Part shown: positions 23,061 to 34,005 of the stretch, piece by piece
Position numbering within the stretch: position 1 is the stretch's first letter
Layout of the letters: each line of letters begins with the position of its first letter
Source of the DNA: Pleurodeles waltl
Lineage: Eukaryota > Chordata > Amphibia > Caudata > Salamandridae
Direction: 5' to 3'
Length of the DNA stretch: 64,000 bases
Assembly: GCF_031143425.1 (NCBI RefSeq)
Contig: NC_090448.1
Location: forward strand, 329,914,177-329,978,176
Translations under genes and position numbers: made by a program
The notes under the pieces: generated by a model
What the model saw: the letters and a program-made list of their open reading frames with translations, nothing else
Database searches by the model: none
What the model was told of the DNA's origin: nothing

Positions 23061-25699
23061 TGTTTCATTTATTTTTGTCATTTAATGATTTCATTTATTT
23101 ATTTTTCATTTATTGATTGGATGTTTTCGAAACCTATTGCAACATAATGAAATCAATTGTAACTTTTGCATATATTACTACATTGTTGATGGGCACATAT
23201 GGTAGCATTTAAAAAGTCCAATCCCACTGTGTATTCTTTGTGAGGTTGTCCAGAGTAAGATATTGTTCTTTATGCACTTTTAACAAATAGAAAGCAAATG
23301 CTCCAAGTATATTTTATGTAGGAAATATTGTTTTAATATTGTATTTACAGAGTTTTTAAAAATCTTTTCTGCAGCACTGAAGACGTTCCAGGAATTGGAG
23401 CGAAACGTGTTGGCTGCTGGGTTTTGTAATATGCAACACAAATAAAGATAATACGAAGCATCAATAAGTATACTACCATTATAACTGAACACTGAATACA
23501 CAAAGGAGAGTGCTTTCTCCTAATATAAATCCTAACCCAGGGAGTGCTCACATGCAGATACGATGTGGTTAGCCGTCTAGTGATGCTGCTCCTTGCACTT
23601 TCTACTGACCTGCTCTCCATTGCCTCCAGCCCCCATGAACTTGACGTTTATACTGAATCCAGACACTGATTAGGATTATCAGCAAATCTAGAGCAGGTGT
23701 ATGTGTTGTTGGTGTTTCAGGGTGCTCCTCACCCGAGTTGCTCTCCACCTAAACTTGGGAACTACCCAGAGTTCTGGCTTCTTTTTTTGCATAATTTATG
23801 CGTCACTCGAACCCTGAAAGAGCTTTGTTTTGACTTATACTGGGTGCTCCCTTGTGTCTGGACAAAACTAAACCCCTCTGAAGAGCTCTAATGAGAGTGA
23901 AACACGTGTCAGGGTTTTCCTAATTCCAGGTTGGCTTGGATGGTATTTCACCAGTCCAAAGCTGTAATCCTGTGCATGAAGTGGTAAATGGCTTTCTTCA
24001 TTTTACAGCTCGGCGAGATGAAACTGTGTCAATCCTGTGCTTAAAGATTTTGCTGTATAAATGGCAAGAGACTTTTTCTCTATCTAGCTCAGCGTGGATA
24101 GCACTGTGCTGATCCTATGCTTAAACACTTATCTAGATAAACAGACTTTTAAGGTGAGCAAATTCCGAGTGTACTTGGTGTTGCAGGGTGCTCCTTACTG
24201 GAGCTGCTCTCCACCTAAACGTGGGAACTACCCAGAGTTCTCTCTTCTTTTTTGCATAATTTATGCATCACTCTAACCCTGAAAGGGCCTTGTTTTGTCA
24301 TCTTTCTTTTTCTTAGTTGGATTCTCTACAGGTACAGAGAGTAGTTTACGGACTGTTTGGCTGAATGAGAAGCACGAGCAGTGTAAAGTTGTGGTGTCTC
24401 CGTCCATGATATAAGTTGTATGACTAAGACATCCAGAAAAGACACAGATAAAATAGGTTAGTTCCTGTGCCATACTTTTCTATGATAGAGACCCTATTTG
24501 TAAAAGAAAATTTAAAAAAATGAATTCCTTTAGTGATTTTCTCAGATTTTTAAGAAATTAGAAGTGATTAATATTTCACTCCAAACAGAATTAAGGTTCA
24601 AAATCGCAATTCACTCCAAAGAGAAGTGTGGTTCAAAATCTACCTAATCTCATCTTGGAAGGTTAAATTTAACAAGACCTATTGCTGAGATATATCTGCC
24701 ATGTGAGTCATATTACTGTGCTATCTGACCTTAAGTTACCTATACCTTCTAAGAGCACATATAAACTGTAAGGTGTGCTCATTTTTAATTTTGAGAAAGT
24801 CTTGGAGCCCTATGTAATGTGTCTATTTGCCACATAGCAACACATTTCGAACTTGCAAGAATTATATGGCACTCTGTGGTTGTGATACCCTGGGAGGTCT
24901 CCAAGTATTGTATACTTCTGGAACAGACTGTGCTGGTTTTGTATTGCAGAAACCATTGGTAAAGCCTCACTACCTGCCTCTTTCTACCTGTTGTGGTCAT
25001 TCATCTGCAAGGAGGCAAAAGATAAGTTATTTTCCTCCTTTAAAGAAGCAGTAGAAGAAGAAAAGTTAAAAGCCCAATGTGTTCATCCTCATTCACAGTT
25101 TGACGACTTTAGACGTCGGTGACCTGCAAATTTGTCATAGTGTCATGAATATACAAAGGCCACTATGTCCACCTCTGTTAGGCCCCAACCTCAGGCTTTA
25201 AACTCTAGATGAATAGTACCAACTATTTAATAGACTCATGATTTCTGCACTTTGCCAGCAGGTAACTTATAAATAAGTTTTTAGGAGTTTAGCCTTTTAT
25301 ACATGGGATGACCATTAACATGTATGATGTGGGAGGCTGTTATGAAATGTATGTATTGCATTATAATACTCTGAGCCTATTATTCTTGTGGTACATCAGC
25401 TTCCCAGGTCATTTTCCCAATTCCCTTCTGGGATTTTAACTTGTAGTGTTTTTCCACTATTCCTGTTTTTCTGGGATGGGTAATAATGCATAGAGCAGTG
25501 GTCTTCAAACATTTTAATGATATGTGCAACATGAAGACAGCTGGCAGAAGCATGCAAAGTGTGTCTCATTGTATCACAGAAAAAGAAGTAAGACAGAAGC
25601 AACTAGGGAGAAGACAGCAATAAAAAAAAGCACTACAGTGCACAAACAGATAGGAACCAGATGCAGGCGGCAAATGCTAAATGGTCGACCTCTACTCAC
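23061..25699. other. NICN1 intron 1, 5' part, with repeated segments
   Basis: A segment at 23692-23830 recurs at 24165-24295 (listed separately). A gcgaaacgtgttgg motif with AATAAA downstream (23400-23450) and a gaaacacgtgtc motif (23898) look like ends of interspersed repeats. No exon recognised. A cagtggtcttcaaac word at 25497 resembles a hAT-type terminal repeat, unsupported by a partner. Confidence 0.35.
23692..24295 (+). repeat. Pair of ~135-bp direct repeats
   Basis: Blocks 23692-23830 and 24165-24295 share gggtgctcct, gctctccacctaaac, gggaactacccagagttct, gcataatttatgc and aaccctgaaag. Between them are two or three further copies of a shorter unit containing aatcctgtgc(t)taaa (near 24035) and gatcctatgcttaaa (near 24115). 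This is a partly nested tandem duplication. Confidence 0.65.
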
Positions 25700-25831
25700 G
25701 TCAATGTGCTTGACTTGAGGGAAAGTCACATCAATGACAGCCACACCAGGTCGGGCGAGCTCTGTTTTCATATCCCCAACCTGAAGTAGGACAGGTGCTT
25801 TTATGTTGCAGACCAAAGATTCCTGAGACAT
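25700..25831 (-). CDS. NICN1: Nicolin 1, first coding exon
   Basis: Start codon at 25831-25829, 44 codons, ending in Lys-His-Ile-Asp before a GTGAGT donor at 25699-25694. The translation begins MSQESLVCNIKAPVLLQVGD and continues with ARPGVAVIDVTFPQV, matching the N-terminal nicolin block LQVGD...RPGV.VIDVTFP residue for residue in spacing. This start is chosen because it fits the family N-terminus; an upstream in-frame extension to 25897 is intron. A strong acceptor (TTTTATTTCAG) lies 11 bases upstream of the ATG, so the transcript must have at least one earlier noncoding exon. The junction to exon 2 is phase 0. Confidence 0.93.
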
Positions 25832-25842
25832 GATGCATGCAC

Positions 25843-26657
25843 CTGAAATAAAACAACAGGATGTCACACAATATTTGCCTGTTAAAATGGGGGTCACAGA
25901 CCCTTGAAGCCTTTACAAATTCCCCACTTTGATTCTCTCCTGTTAACTACAAGTGGAGCCATTAGTAAATAATAGTAATATACAGCTAATACGGATATGG
26001 TATCGTATAGCCACAGAACAAAAATAGGAGCCATCTCATATTAAAGAGTTGGGAGAACCGATTGATGCCTCAGGATATGGAATTTTATATAAATAAACTA
26101 CTCGACCAAGGGACTAGATGCTTCGGAAATTTACTTGCTCTATAAAAAGATCCACTTGCCCTATTTAGTGCCATTTAATTAGGGAAAATGCATGGTAGAA
26201 TTCTCATTATAAGGAAGGTATGATAACAGCCACTCTGATTATGCTAGAGTTTGCTTTAGGTCAGGATTTGGTTTTAGCAAGGCTCTGATCATACACCTTT
26301 CTGATTGTAATGGAGCCTCAATATACCAGAGTTCAATTTACCACAAGTCCTTGACTATTCACACTCTGCATATGCAGACACTCTTTTCATGGTTGGACTC
26401 TGTTTAGGCTAACTTTATGATCGCACTAGGCTCTGAATATGCCAGCACATTCCTTATACAGGTTATTGTATTTGTATAGTGCTTACTACCCTTAAGGAGG
26501 CGTCAAAGCACTTTTCGGCGATTAGCACACTACTCTGGAACCCAAAATCATTAGTGGTCAATTAGTATAATGAACTATAAGTATAGTATTAGTTTTACAT
26601 ATACCAAAAAACAAATGTTTATATACACAGGGATAAGCAGTACATTGCTGTTTGAGT
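25843..26657. other. Upstream of NICN1 start codon; no promoter seen
   Basis: The bases directly before the splice acceptor are AT-rich with no CpG cluster or TATA arrangement, which agrees with the real promoter lying further upstream. A LINE-3'-tail-like segment at 26458-26600 is listed separately. Confidence 0.35.
26458..26600 (-). repeat. LINE 3'-tail-like repeat, copy A
   Basis: Contains a ttgtatagtgcttacta word, aaggaggcgtcaaagcactttt, gaacccaa and ttagtgg. The same order occurs at 46470-46640. Such sequences are typical of the 3' ends of CR1/L2-type LINEs and of the SINEs that borrow them. Confidence 0.5.
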
Positions 26658-26785
26658 CAATCAATCAATCAGTATTTATAGAGCACGGCTACTCACCCAG
26701 GAGGGTCTCAAGGAGTATGGTGGTTTAGTAGGAAAGAGCTAACTCTTGAGTATTCTTCTGAAGATAAGATAGTTATACGTGGATC

Positions 26786-28000
26786 TTATATTTGGGGTAA
26801 AGAATTCCACAGTTTGGCCACTTGAACAGAGAAAGATGTATTGTCTTTTTTTGGTTTTTCGTACAGTGGGGTTTTGAGGTGAGATGCAAATCTTGAGTGG
26901 AGGTTCCTTTGTTGAATGTATTTTGAGATTTTATTCCTGATGAAAAGCAGTCCTGTTTCATGTATTGCTTTGTGGGTGATACAAAGCAGCTTAAAGGTTG
27001 ATCTTCTGACAACCAGTAACCAATGTAAGACCCTCAATGAAGGGGAGATGTGGGCTTGTTGCTTTACGTATAAGAGTAATCTGGCAGCAGAGTTCTGAAT
27101 CTGCTGTAGTCTTTTCATAGTAGACAGAGATGATCCATGGTAGAGGCCAGTTTAGACAGTTCAAGAGAGATAATAGTTTGGACCTTGTGTGGAAATCCTA
27201 GGTGAGGGAAGATGGGTCACAGAGTTTTCATGGTGATGAACCTTGATCTTGCTAATTTGTCCACTTGAGCATTCATTTTTAACTTGGGAGTCCATAGTAA
27301 TTCCAAGGTTTCTTACACCCTTAGATACTTTAGGAGGTGGTCCTAGATCGTCAGAAGAGGTGTAGAGTGGGTCATAATTTGTCCAGCCGCCACATATATT
27401 TCTATCTTGGAAGCATTCAGTTTGAGATTGCTCCATGTAATCCACTGATCAATGGCTCTGAGGCAACTGAAGATTTGTGTTTTTTCAAGGTCTTTGCTGG
27501 TAGTGACTTCATGTAGATATTGAAAAGCATTGGTGAGATGATTGAGCCTTGAGGGACCCCTGCTTTTGTGAAATATGGTTTGGATGGGAAAGGGGGGGTA
27601 TGGATGACAATTCTTCTGTTTTGAAGGCAGGATGTGATCCAGTCAAGAGTAGTTTCCTCTATGCCAACTTCGTAAAGTCTTTGTATTAGGGTGTTATGAT
27701 CAACTGTGTCAAAGTCAGCTGAGAGGTCCAACTGAAGTAGTGCAGCAACTCCATTGTGACCTAGTGTGTTTTTAACGCCATCCCAGATGGCGATGAGGCC
27801 AGATTATGTGCCTCTTCCTGGGCCAAATCCAGTTTGGTAGTCTGAAAGTATGGAGTTATGTTCAAACAATTATGACACTAAGGCGAATGCTGATCTTTCT
27901 ATCAGTTTGCCCAGGAAAGGTCCATTTGTAATTGGTCTGTAGTTGTTGGGGTCACAAGGGTCCAGCCTTGTTTTCTTTTATAATAAGTGTATGTATGTCA
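26786..28000 (-). pseudogene. CR1-like reverse transcriptase relic
   Basis: Reading downwards: NYRPITNGPFLGKLIERS near 27930, YQTGFGPGRGT, LDLSADFDTVDHNTLIQRL near 27720, a GVPQGSIISPMLFNIYM box near 27550, then SNLKLNASK near 27430, LGITMDSQ near 27310, LQQIQNSAARLLL near 27105, HISPSLRVLHWL and LWNSLPQ near 26800. The block that should carry the catalytic Tyr-x-Asp-Asp is deleted between the FNIYM and LKLNASK segments (near 27490). In-frame stops and frameshifts are present. Confidence 0.78.
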
Positions 28001-28429
28001 TTTTTAGGTTTTCTGGAAATGTTCCTGTAGTTAAAGAATTATTGATGATTCTTTTGACTGGTATGGCAGAAAAGGTAGACAAATGAAATTCTTAAAAGTG
28101 TGTGGTGGACAAAGGTCAGAAGGGCAGCAGGAAGGCCTGCTTGCTTTGACCAGATCCATAAATTCACTTTAAGGAATACAAAGGCTGGGTTGGTCTACTG
28201 TTGGAGCAGATATTTGGAAATGGGTGGGTGCTGGTGGTTTTCCTTTTTTTTTTTTTAATATGGGTCCAATGTGTCTGCTTTTGTTGTGTAATCACTGCCA
28301 GTTTGTCTGTTAATTCTTGGGTAATGGGATGAGTTCCTTCCATGCATTTAGGTTTATGAAATTCGGTGGGTTTTATAAAATTAGTTATTTGCAGATTTTA
28401 CATTTTGAATTCTGTCTGAAGAGTACCTG

Positions 28430-30675
28430 TGTAGGGAAGTACTCTCTTTCTTCGCATGGTGACCCCCATTTTCTGCCTGTTGTCAGTGTGTTTGACTGTG
28501 TTGACTGGGATTCTGCTAACCCAGGGCCCAGTGATTATGCTCTCTTCTTTCAAACGTGGTTACTTGAACCATTTACATCCCACATTTGGTATACTGGTGC
28601 CCCCATGTAAGTCCGTAGTATATGGTACCCAGGGCATTGGGGTACCCGGGGATCCCCATGGGCTGCAAAATGTATTATGCCACTCATGGGGAGCCCATGC
28701 AAAGTGTATCTGCAGGCCTGCCATTGCAGCCTGCGTGAAAGGGTGCATGCACCCTTTTCAATACAGGTCACTGCACCAGGTCACTGTAAGTCATCCCTAT
28801 AGCAGGCCCTCCTAGCCCAGAGGGCAGGGTGCAAGTACCTGTGTGTGAGGGCACCCCTGCATTAGCAGAGGTGCCCCCATGAACTCCAGTTCCATTTTTC
28901 TGGACTTTGTGAGTGCAGGGATGCCATTTATTATATGTACTGGACATAGGTCACTACCTATGACCAGCTACATAATGGTAACTCCGAACCTAGGCATGTG
29001 TGGTATCAAACATGTCAGACTCATACCACAATACTGTTGCCAGTATTGGAAGTATGTTTCCATGCACTCTGGGGGCTCCTTAGAGGACCCCCAGCAGTGC
29101 TCCTCTACTATGACTTCCAGCCACTGGAACCACAGCTGGACCCTCCAAGAACTGACAATCTGCATCCACGACGAAGACACTGCCTGCAACATTGTTTCCA
29201 CAACTCCGTCCAGCTTCTGCAAAATTTCCCTGGCTGTTCATTCTCTGAGGGCAGCATGTCTTCAGTCTGCACGAGAAGGAAGAAGGAATCTCCCTTGGAG
29301 TGAAGGAGCCACTCCCCTGCATCTGCAGGCACCAACTGAAACGACAACCGGCTGCATGGATCTCCTCTCATCCTGAGCTGCATCATGGGTAATGGGCCTG
29401 AGAAGTCCTCATCCTCTCTGCCAGCTGTCCAACTTTGTCGGAGGTAAGCCCTTGCCTTCCCACGCAGGACAGTACCCTTGTGCCTTGCGTCTCTTGCAGG
29501 TACCATGGCTTGTTGGCATTTCCTCCAAGGGATCTTCATGATCCGTGCAGCCCCAGTCCCCTGCACTCTTCCCTGTGAGGCAAAGCCCTTTGCATGCTTC
29601 TCCTGCAGTGTGGGACCCTTCTCCAGTTGTGCTGCATGGACTCCTCTGCAACTCCTGGTTCCTTGTCCAGTGGGTTTCTTGTGGGGGCTGCCTTTTCTTA
29701 TGTTGACTCTCTGCCTTGCTGAGAGTCCCCCCATGGGTTGAGTCCTCCTGGACCTTGCTGGTCCCCGGCAGCTCCACTTTTGCTGCACCGCAACTTCTGC
29801 CTTTGCCAAGGCTTGTTGGTGGCTCTTCCTCGCCATTTACCAACTGCAATCATCCATCAGGCGTGGGACATTGACTGCATCCTGTAGGAACTCTTCGCCT
29901 GCTCCAGAGCTGCCTTCTTGACTGTCTTCGTCCTACCGTCGACCAATTCCTGCAACCACAGCTGGGTGGGTAGTAGCTCCTGCTCCCCCTGAACTCTTCT
30001 GTGACTTCTGGACTTGGTCCCCTACTTCCACAGGTCATCCTTTTCAGGAAGATACCACTGGTTTCTTTCAGTCTTGTCTGAGTGTTGCATTTTCTTCTTT
30101 TCCTTCCTTTTGGGTGGTTTGGGGAAAATCCAGTAACTTACTGCTGGTCGTTAGGGGGCCATGTGGTACTTACCTTTGGGGATTCCTGGTAGCCCCAGCT
30201 CCCCTCTTCAAATTCTACTAGGTGTGGGTCCTACATTCATATTCCATTAAAAAAAAATGTTTAGCATATGTTTTGGGCTCCCCCTAGGGCCACTATTGGC
30301 TATTTGATATTGCACTGTTTTCTATTGCTATTTATGCGTATTTCTGATTACTAGTGTACATATCTAGTGTGTTATTAACCTCCTATTGGAGGGTTGCCTC
30401 TCTAGTACTTTTTTGTAATTGTGTCACTAAAATAAAGTACCTTTATTTTTGTAACACTGAGTGTTTTCTTTCATGTGTGTAAGTGCTGTGTGACTACAGT
30501 GGTACTGCATGATATTTGCATGTCTCCTAGATAGGCCTTGGCTTATCATCCACAGCTACCTCTAGAGAACCTGGCTTATAGACACTGCATACGCTACACG
30601 AATAGGGGATGCCTGGACCTGGTATTAGGTGTATGTAACTTAAGTACCCACCACACACCAGGCCAGCTTCCTACA
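28430..30675 (+). mobile_element. 2.2-kb LTR-like element inserted in the LINE
   Basis: Begins TGTAGGGAAGT and ends GCTTCCTACA, an imperfect inverted TGTAGG/CCTACA terminus. Flanks are ACCTG (28425-28429) and ACCTT (30676-30680), fitting a 5-bp target duplication with one change. LINE reverse-transcriptase sequence lies on the left and its endonuclease on the right. AATAAA at about 30430 is followed by a T-rich stretch, as at an LTR R/U5 border. No polymerase genes; the 242-codon minus frame inside is chance. Likely a solo LTR. Confidence 0.65.
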
Positions 30676-30949
30676 ACCTTTTCTTATCTTTTTTTATTGT
30701 TGTTTTGTATAGTCTGTTAAGTTTGTGTAGATGATGTTTGTCTTGAGTGCTCTTTGTTTTTATCCAGGTTTGTTGCAGCTTTCCCATTTGTTGTTTTATC
30801 TATTTTAGCTCTGTATTTATTTGCGCTTGTTTTTTGTACTGTTTTGTTGTTCTGAGTGGTATTAGGATAACAAAAGCTCCCTATAGCCTCTCAAAGTTTT
30901 CAAACAAAATGTATTGTGTCTAGATCTGTGTTGGCTGTTAGTTGTGTTT

Positions 30950-31350
30950 CTAAATATTCAAAATAGTGTTTGTTGCAAGGTTGATGGATGCATAGAAGGT
31001 GGTCTTGGAGTGTTGATTTGTGTTAGAAAGCTACCAAATGGTGGCCTGCCCGCCCATGTGACTTGAGTAATTCTTTGAATGACAACTAGTTCTGGATTTG
31101 AAAAAAAGACGGCTAGGATGTGCCCAGTGACGTGTGTGGGATTGTGTATGATCTGATGTAGATTTAAGTGTGACCAGACCAATGATGATGTTTTTTGGAT
31201 GGGGCATATTGGGTTTGTCATACCAAATGTTTAGGTCCCCAAGAATGCATAGGTTGGAGTATAGTGTTATAAGGTTTGAAACTGTGTCATGAAATATGTC
31301 TGGGAATGCTGCATTGCTAGGTGGTGGTCTGTAAAGAAGAAGGACGTTAA
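30950..31350 (-). pseudogene. CR1-like endonuclease relic
   Basis: Minus-strand frames read PFNVLLLYRPP (near 31345), LCILGDLNI (near 31240), SSLVWSHLNLHQIIHNPTH (near 31170) and an ILxVFFSN segment (near 31110). These are the middle and C-terminal parts of the APE-type endonuclease that nicks target DNA in LINE integration. It belongs to the same element as the reverse transcriptase below it. Confidence 0.72.
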
Positions 31351-33671
31351 AAGGTATTTCACTCAGGTATTCTAGGAACTTTGAATAATCACATTAGCTT
31401 GTACAGTTTTGACAAAAATGACAATAAGCTATTTTAAAAGTGGACACAGTGCAAAAATCAACAGTTCCTAGGGGAGGTAAGTACATGTTAAGTTCACAGG
31501 TAAGTAAAACACTTACAGGGTTCAAAGCTGGGTCCAAGGTGGCCCACCGTTGGGGGTTCAAGGCAACCCCAAAGTTACCACACCAGCAGTTCAGGGCCGG
31601 TCAGGTGCAGAGGTCAAAGAGGTGCCCAAAACACATAGGCTTCAATGGAAACAGAGGTGCCCTGGTTCCAGTCTGCCAGCAGGTAAGTACCCGCGTCCTC
31701 GGAGGGAAGACCAGGGGGGTTTTGTAGGGCACCGGGGGGGGGGGGGACACAAGCAGGCACAGAAAGTACACCCTCAGCGGCACAGGGGCGGCCGGGTGCT
31801 GAGTGCAAACAGGCATCGGGTTTTGTATTGTAATCAATGGGGAGACCCGGGGGTCTCTTCAACGATGCAGGGAGGCACAGGGGGGGCTCCTCGGGGTAGC
31901 CACCACCTGGGCTAGGCAGAGGGTCGCCTGGGGGCTGCAGGTGCAGTGTTGGTTCCAGGCGTCGGGTCCCTTGTTACAGGAAGTCGCGGTCCGGGGTAGC
32001 CTCTGGATTTCCTCTGCAGGCGTCGCTGTGGGGGCTCAGGGGGGTCGTCTCTGGTTACTCACGGGCTCGCGGTCGCCGGGGGGTCCTCGCTGAGGTGTTT
32101 GTTTCCTGCAGGTCGAGCCAGGGGCGTCGGGTGCAGAGTGGAAAGTCTCACACTTCCGGCGGGAAACGTTGAGTCTTTAAAGCTGCTTCTTTGTTGCAGA
32201 AAGTAGCAGATGGTTGAACAGAGCCGCTGTTCACGGGAGCTTCTTGGTCCTTTGGGTGCAGGGCAGTCCTCTGAGGCTGCTGGTCCCTGTTGTATGCGTC
32301 GCTGTTGCAGTTTTCGTCGAAGTAGGGAGACAGGCCGGTGGGGCTGGGGCCCAATTAGTTGTCGTCACCATCTTCACTGCAGGGCTTCAGGTCAGCAGTC
32401 CTTCTTCTTCTTTAGGTTGCAGGAATCTTGTTTCCTAGGTTCTGGGGGGGCCTAAATACTGAATTTATGGGTGTGTTTAGGTCTGGGAGGGCAGTAGCCA
32501 ATGGCTACTGTCCTTGAGGGTGGCTACACCCTCTTTGTGCCTCCTCCCTGTGGGGAGGGGGGCACATCCCTAATCCTATTGGGGGAATCCTCCTTCTACA
32601 AGATGGAGGATTTCTAAAAGTAAGAGTCACCTCAGCTCAGGACACCTTAGGGGCTGTCCTGACTGGGGGGTGACTCCTCCTTGTTTTTCTCATTATCTCC
32701 TCCAGCCTTGCCGCCAAAAGTGGGGGCAGAGGCCGGAGGGACGGGCATCTCCACTAGCTGGGATGCCCTGTGGCGCTGTAACAAAGGGGGTGAGCCTTTG
32801 AGGCTCACCACCAGGTGTTACAGTTCCTACGGGGGGAGGTGAGAAGCACTTCCACCTAGTACAGCCTTTGTTCCTGGCCACAGAGTGACAAAGGCACTCT
32901 CCCCATGTGGCCAGCAACATGTCTGGTGTGTGGCAGGCTGGCAAAAACTAGTCCGCCTACACTGGAAGTCAGGTATGTTTTTAGGGGGCATCTCTAAGAT
33001 GCCCTCTGGGTGTATATTACAATAAATTGCACACTGGCATCAGTGTGCATTTATTGTGCTGAGAAGTTGGATACCAAACTTCCCAGATTTCAGTGTAGCC
33101 ATTATGGTGCTGTGGAGTTCGTGTTTGACAGACTCCCAGACCATATACTCTTATGGCTACCCTGCACTTACAATGTCTAAGGTTTGGCTTAGACACTGTA
33201 GGGGCATAGTGCTCATGCACTTATGCCCTCACCTATGGTATAGTGCACCATGCCTTAGGGCTGTAAGGCCTGCTAGAGGGGTGACTTACCTATGCCACAG
33301 GCAGTGTGAGGTTGGTATGGCACTCTGAGGGGAGTGCCATGTCGACTTAGTCATTTTCTCCCCACCAGCACACAAGCTGTGAAGCAGTGTGCATGTGCTG
33401 AGTGAGGGGTACCCAGGGTGGCATAAGACATGCTGCAGCCCTTAGAGACCTTCCTTAGCATCAGGGCCCTTGGCACCAGGGGTACCAGTTGCAAGGGACT
33501 TACCTGAGTGCCAGGGTTGTGCCAATTGTGGAGACAAAGGTACAGTTTAGGGAAAGAACACTGGTGCTGGGGCCTGGTTAGCAGGGTCCCAGCACACTTT
33601 CAAATCATAACTTAGCATCAGCAAAGGCAAAAAGTCAGGGGGTAACCATGCCAAGGAGGCATTTCCTTACA
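31351..33671 (-). mobile_element. Second long TG-ended repeat in the LINE
   Basis: On the minus strand it starts TGTAAGGAAATGCC at 33671, exactly where the LINE frame ...SKNKHHI stops. It runs to about 31351, where LINE endonuclease sequence resumes. The interior is GC-rich with a G run at 31734-31746 and no transposon genes. Its 3' terminus is not of the ...CA type and the LINE has lost about 300 bp here, so the copy is truncated or the join is rearranged. It looks like an abundant salamander LTR-like family. Confidence 0.6.
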
Positions 33672-34005
33672 GATGTGGTGCTTGTTTTTAGAGAGTGATC
33701 GAGCATTTATTAGAAAGCAGGTTAGAGACTGTGCTTTGGTGGTGGTCCGACAGTTTTGTAGAGAAGTGAGCAGTATATCTTTAACTTGTAACAGGTGTGT
33801 CATTAGTGCTGCTATTAGCTGTTTGAGGGTCACAATAATGTTTTTTTCTATATTATGTTCCTCGTCCAACAATCTGTGTGATCTGCATGTGTCAGTGGAG
33901 GAGATAGTGGTTGAGAGAGAGAGAAGGAGATTTGAGTTGTTTTTGTAGGGTAGCCTTGTGGTGTAATAGGCATGGGGATGCGAAGTGGTGAAGAGTGGCA
34001 TGTTT

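Larger units (their letters stand above)
6481..25842 (-). other. NICN1: NICN1 (nicolin 1) gene span, 3' end outside window
   Basis: Minus-strand gene assembled from three coding exons listed separately. The introns are 7,678 bp (25699-18022) and 11,241 bp (17835-6595), far longer than in the compact human gene, and the second holds a ~5.4 kb nested L1/LTR-like insertion. Exons join in phase 0 and together give 144 codons, about two thirds of the usual ~213-residue protein. The missing C-terminal part is expected beyond position 1. In human the gene lies between AMT and DAG1; I see no coding sequence of either here. Confidence 0.85.
26658..34005 (-). mobile_element. CR1-like LINE relic, split by two insertions
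   Basis: Minus-strand element in three pieces: 34005-33672 (start of the endonuclease, with FLINARSLSKNKHHI), about 31350-30676 (rest of the endonuclease), and 28429-26658 (reverse transcriptase to 3' end). The 3' end carries a tandem TGATTGAT tail after AGTAGCCGTGCTC TATAAATAC, as in L2/CR1-like LINEs. About 300 bp between the first two pieces are missing. The two interrupting blocks are listed separately. Confidence 0.8.

Noticed and set aside
25490..25515. hAT-like terminal word cagtggtcttcaaac
   Set aside because: No matching inverted partner or 8-bp target duplication could be found nearby.
29108..29836. 242-codon minus-strand open frame
   Set aside because: It lies wholly inside the GC-rich LTR-like element, has low-complexity charged composition and no domain.
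31440..32455. Several overlapping frames of 70-121 codons
   Set aside because: They come from GC-rich repeat sequence with a G run; no domains and conflicting strands.
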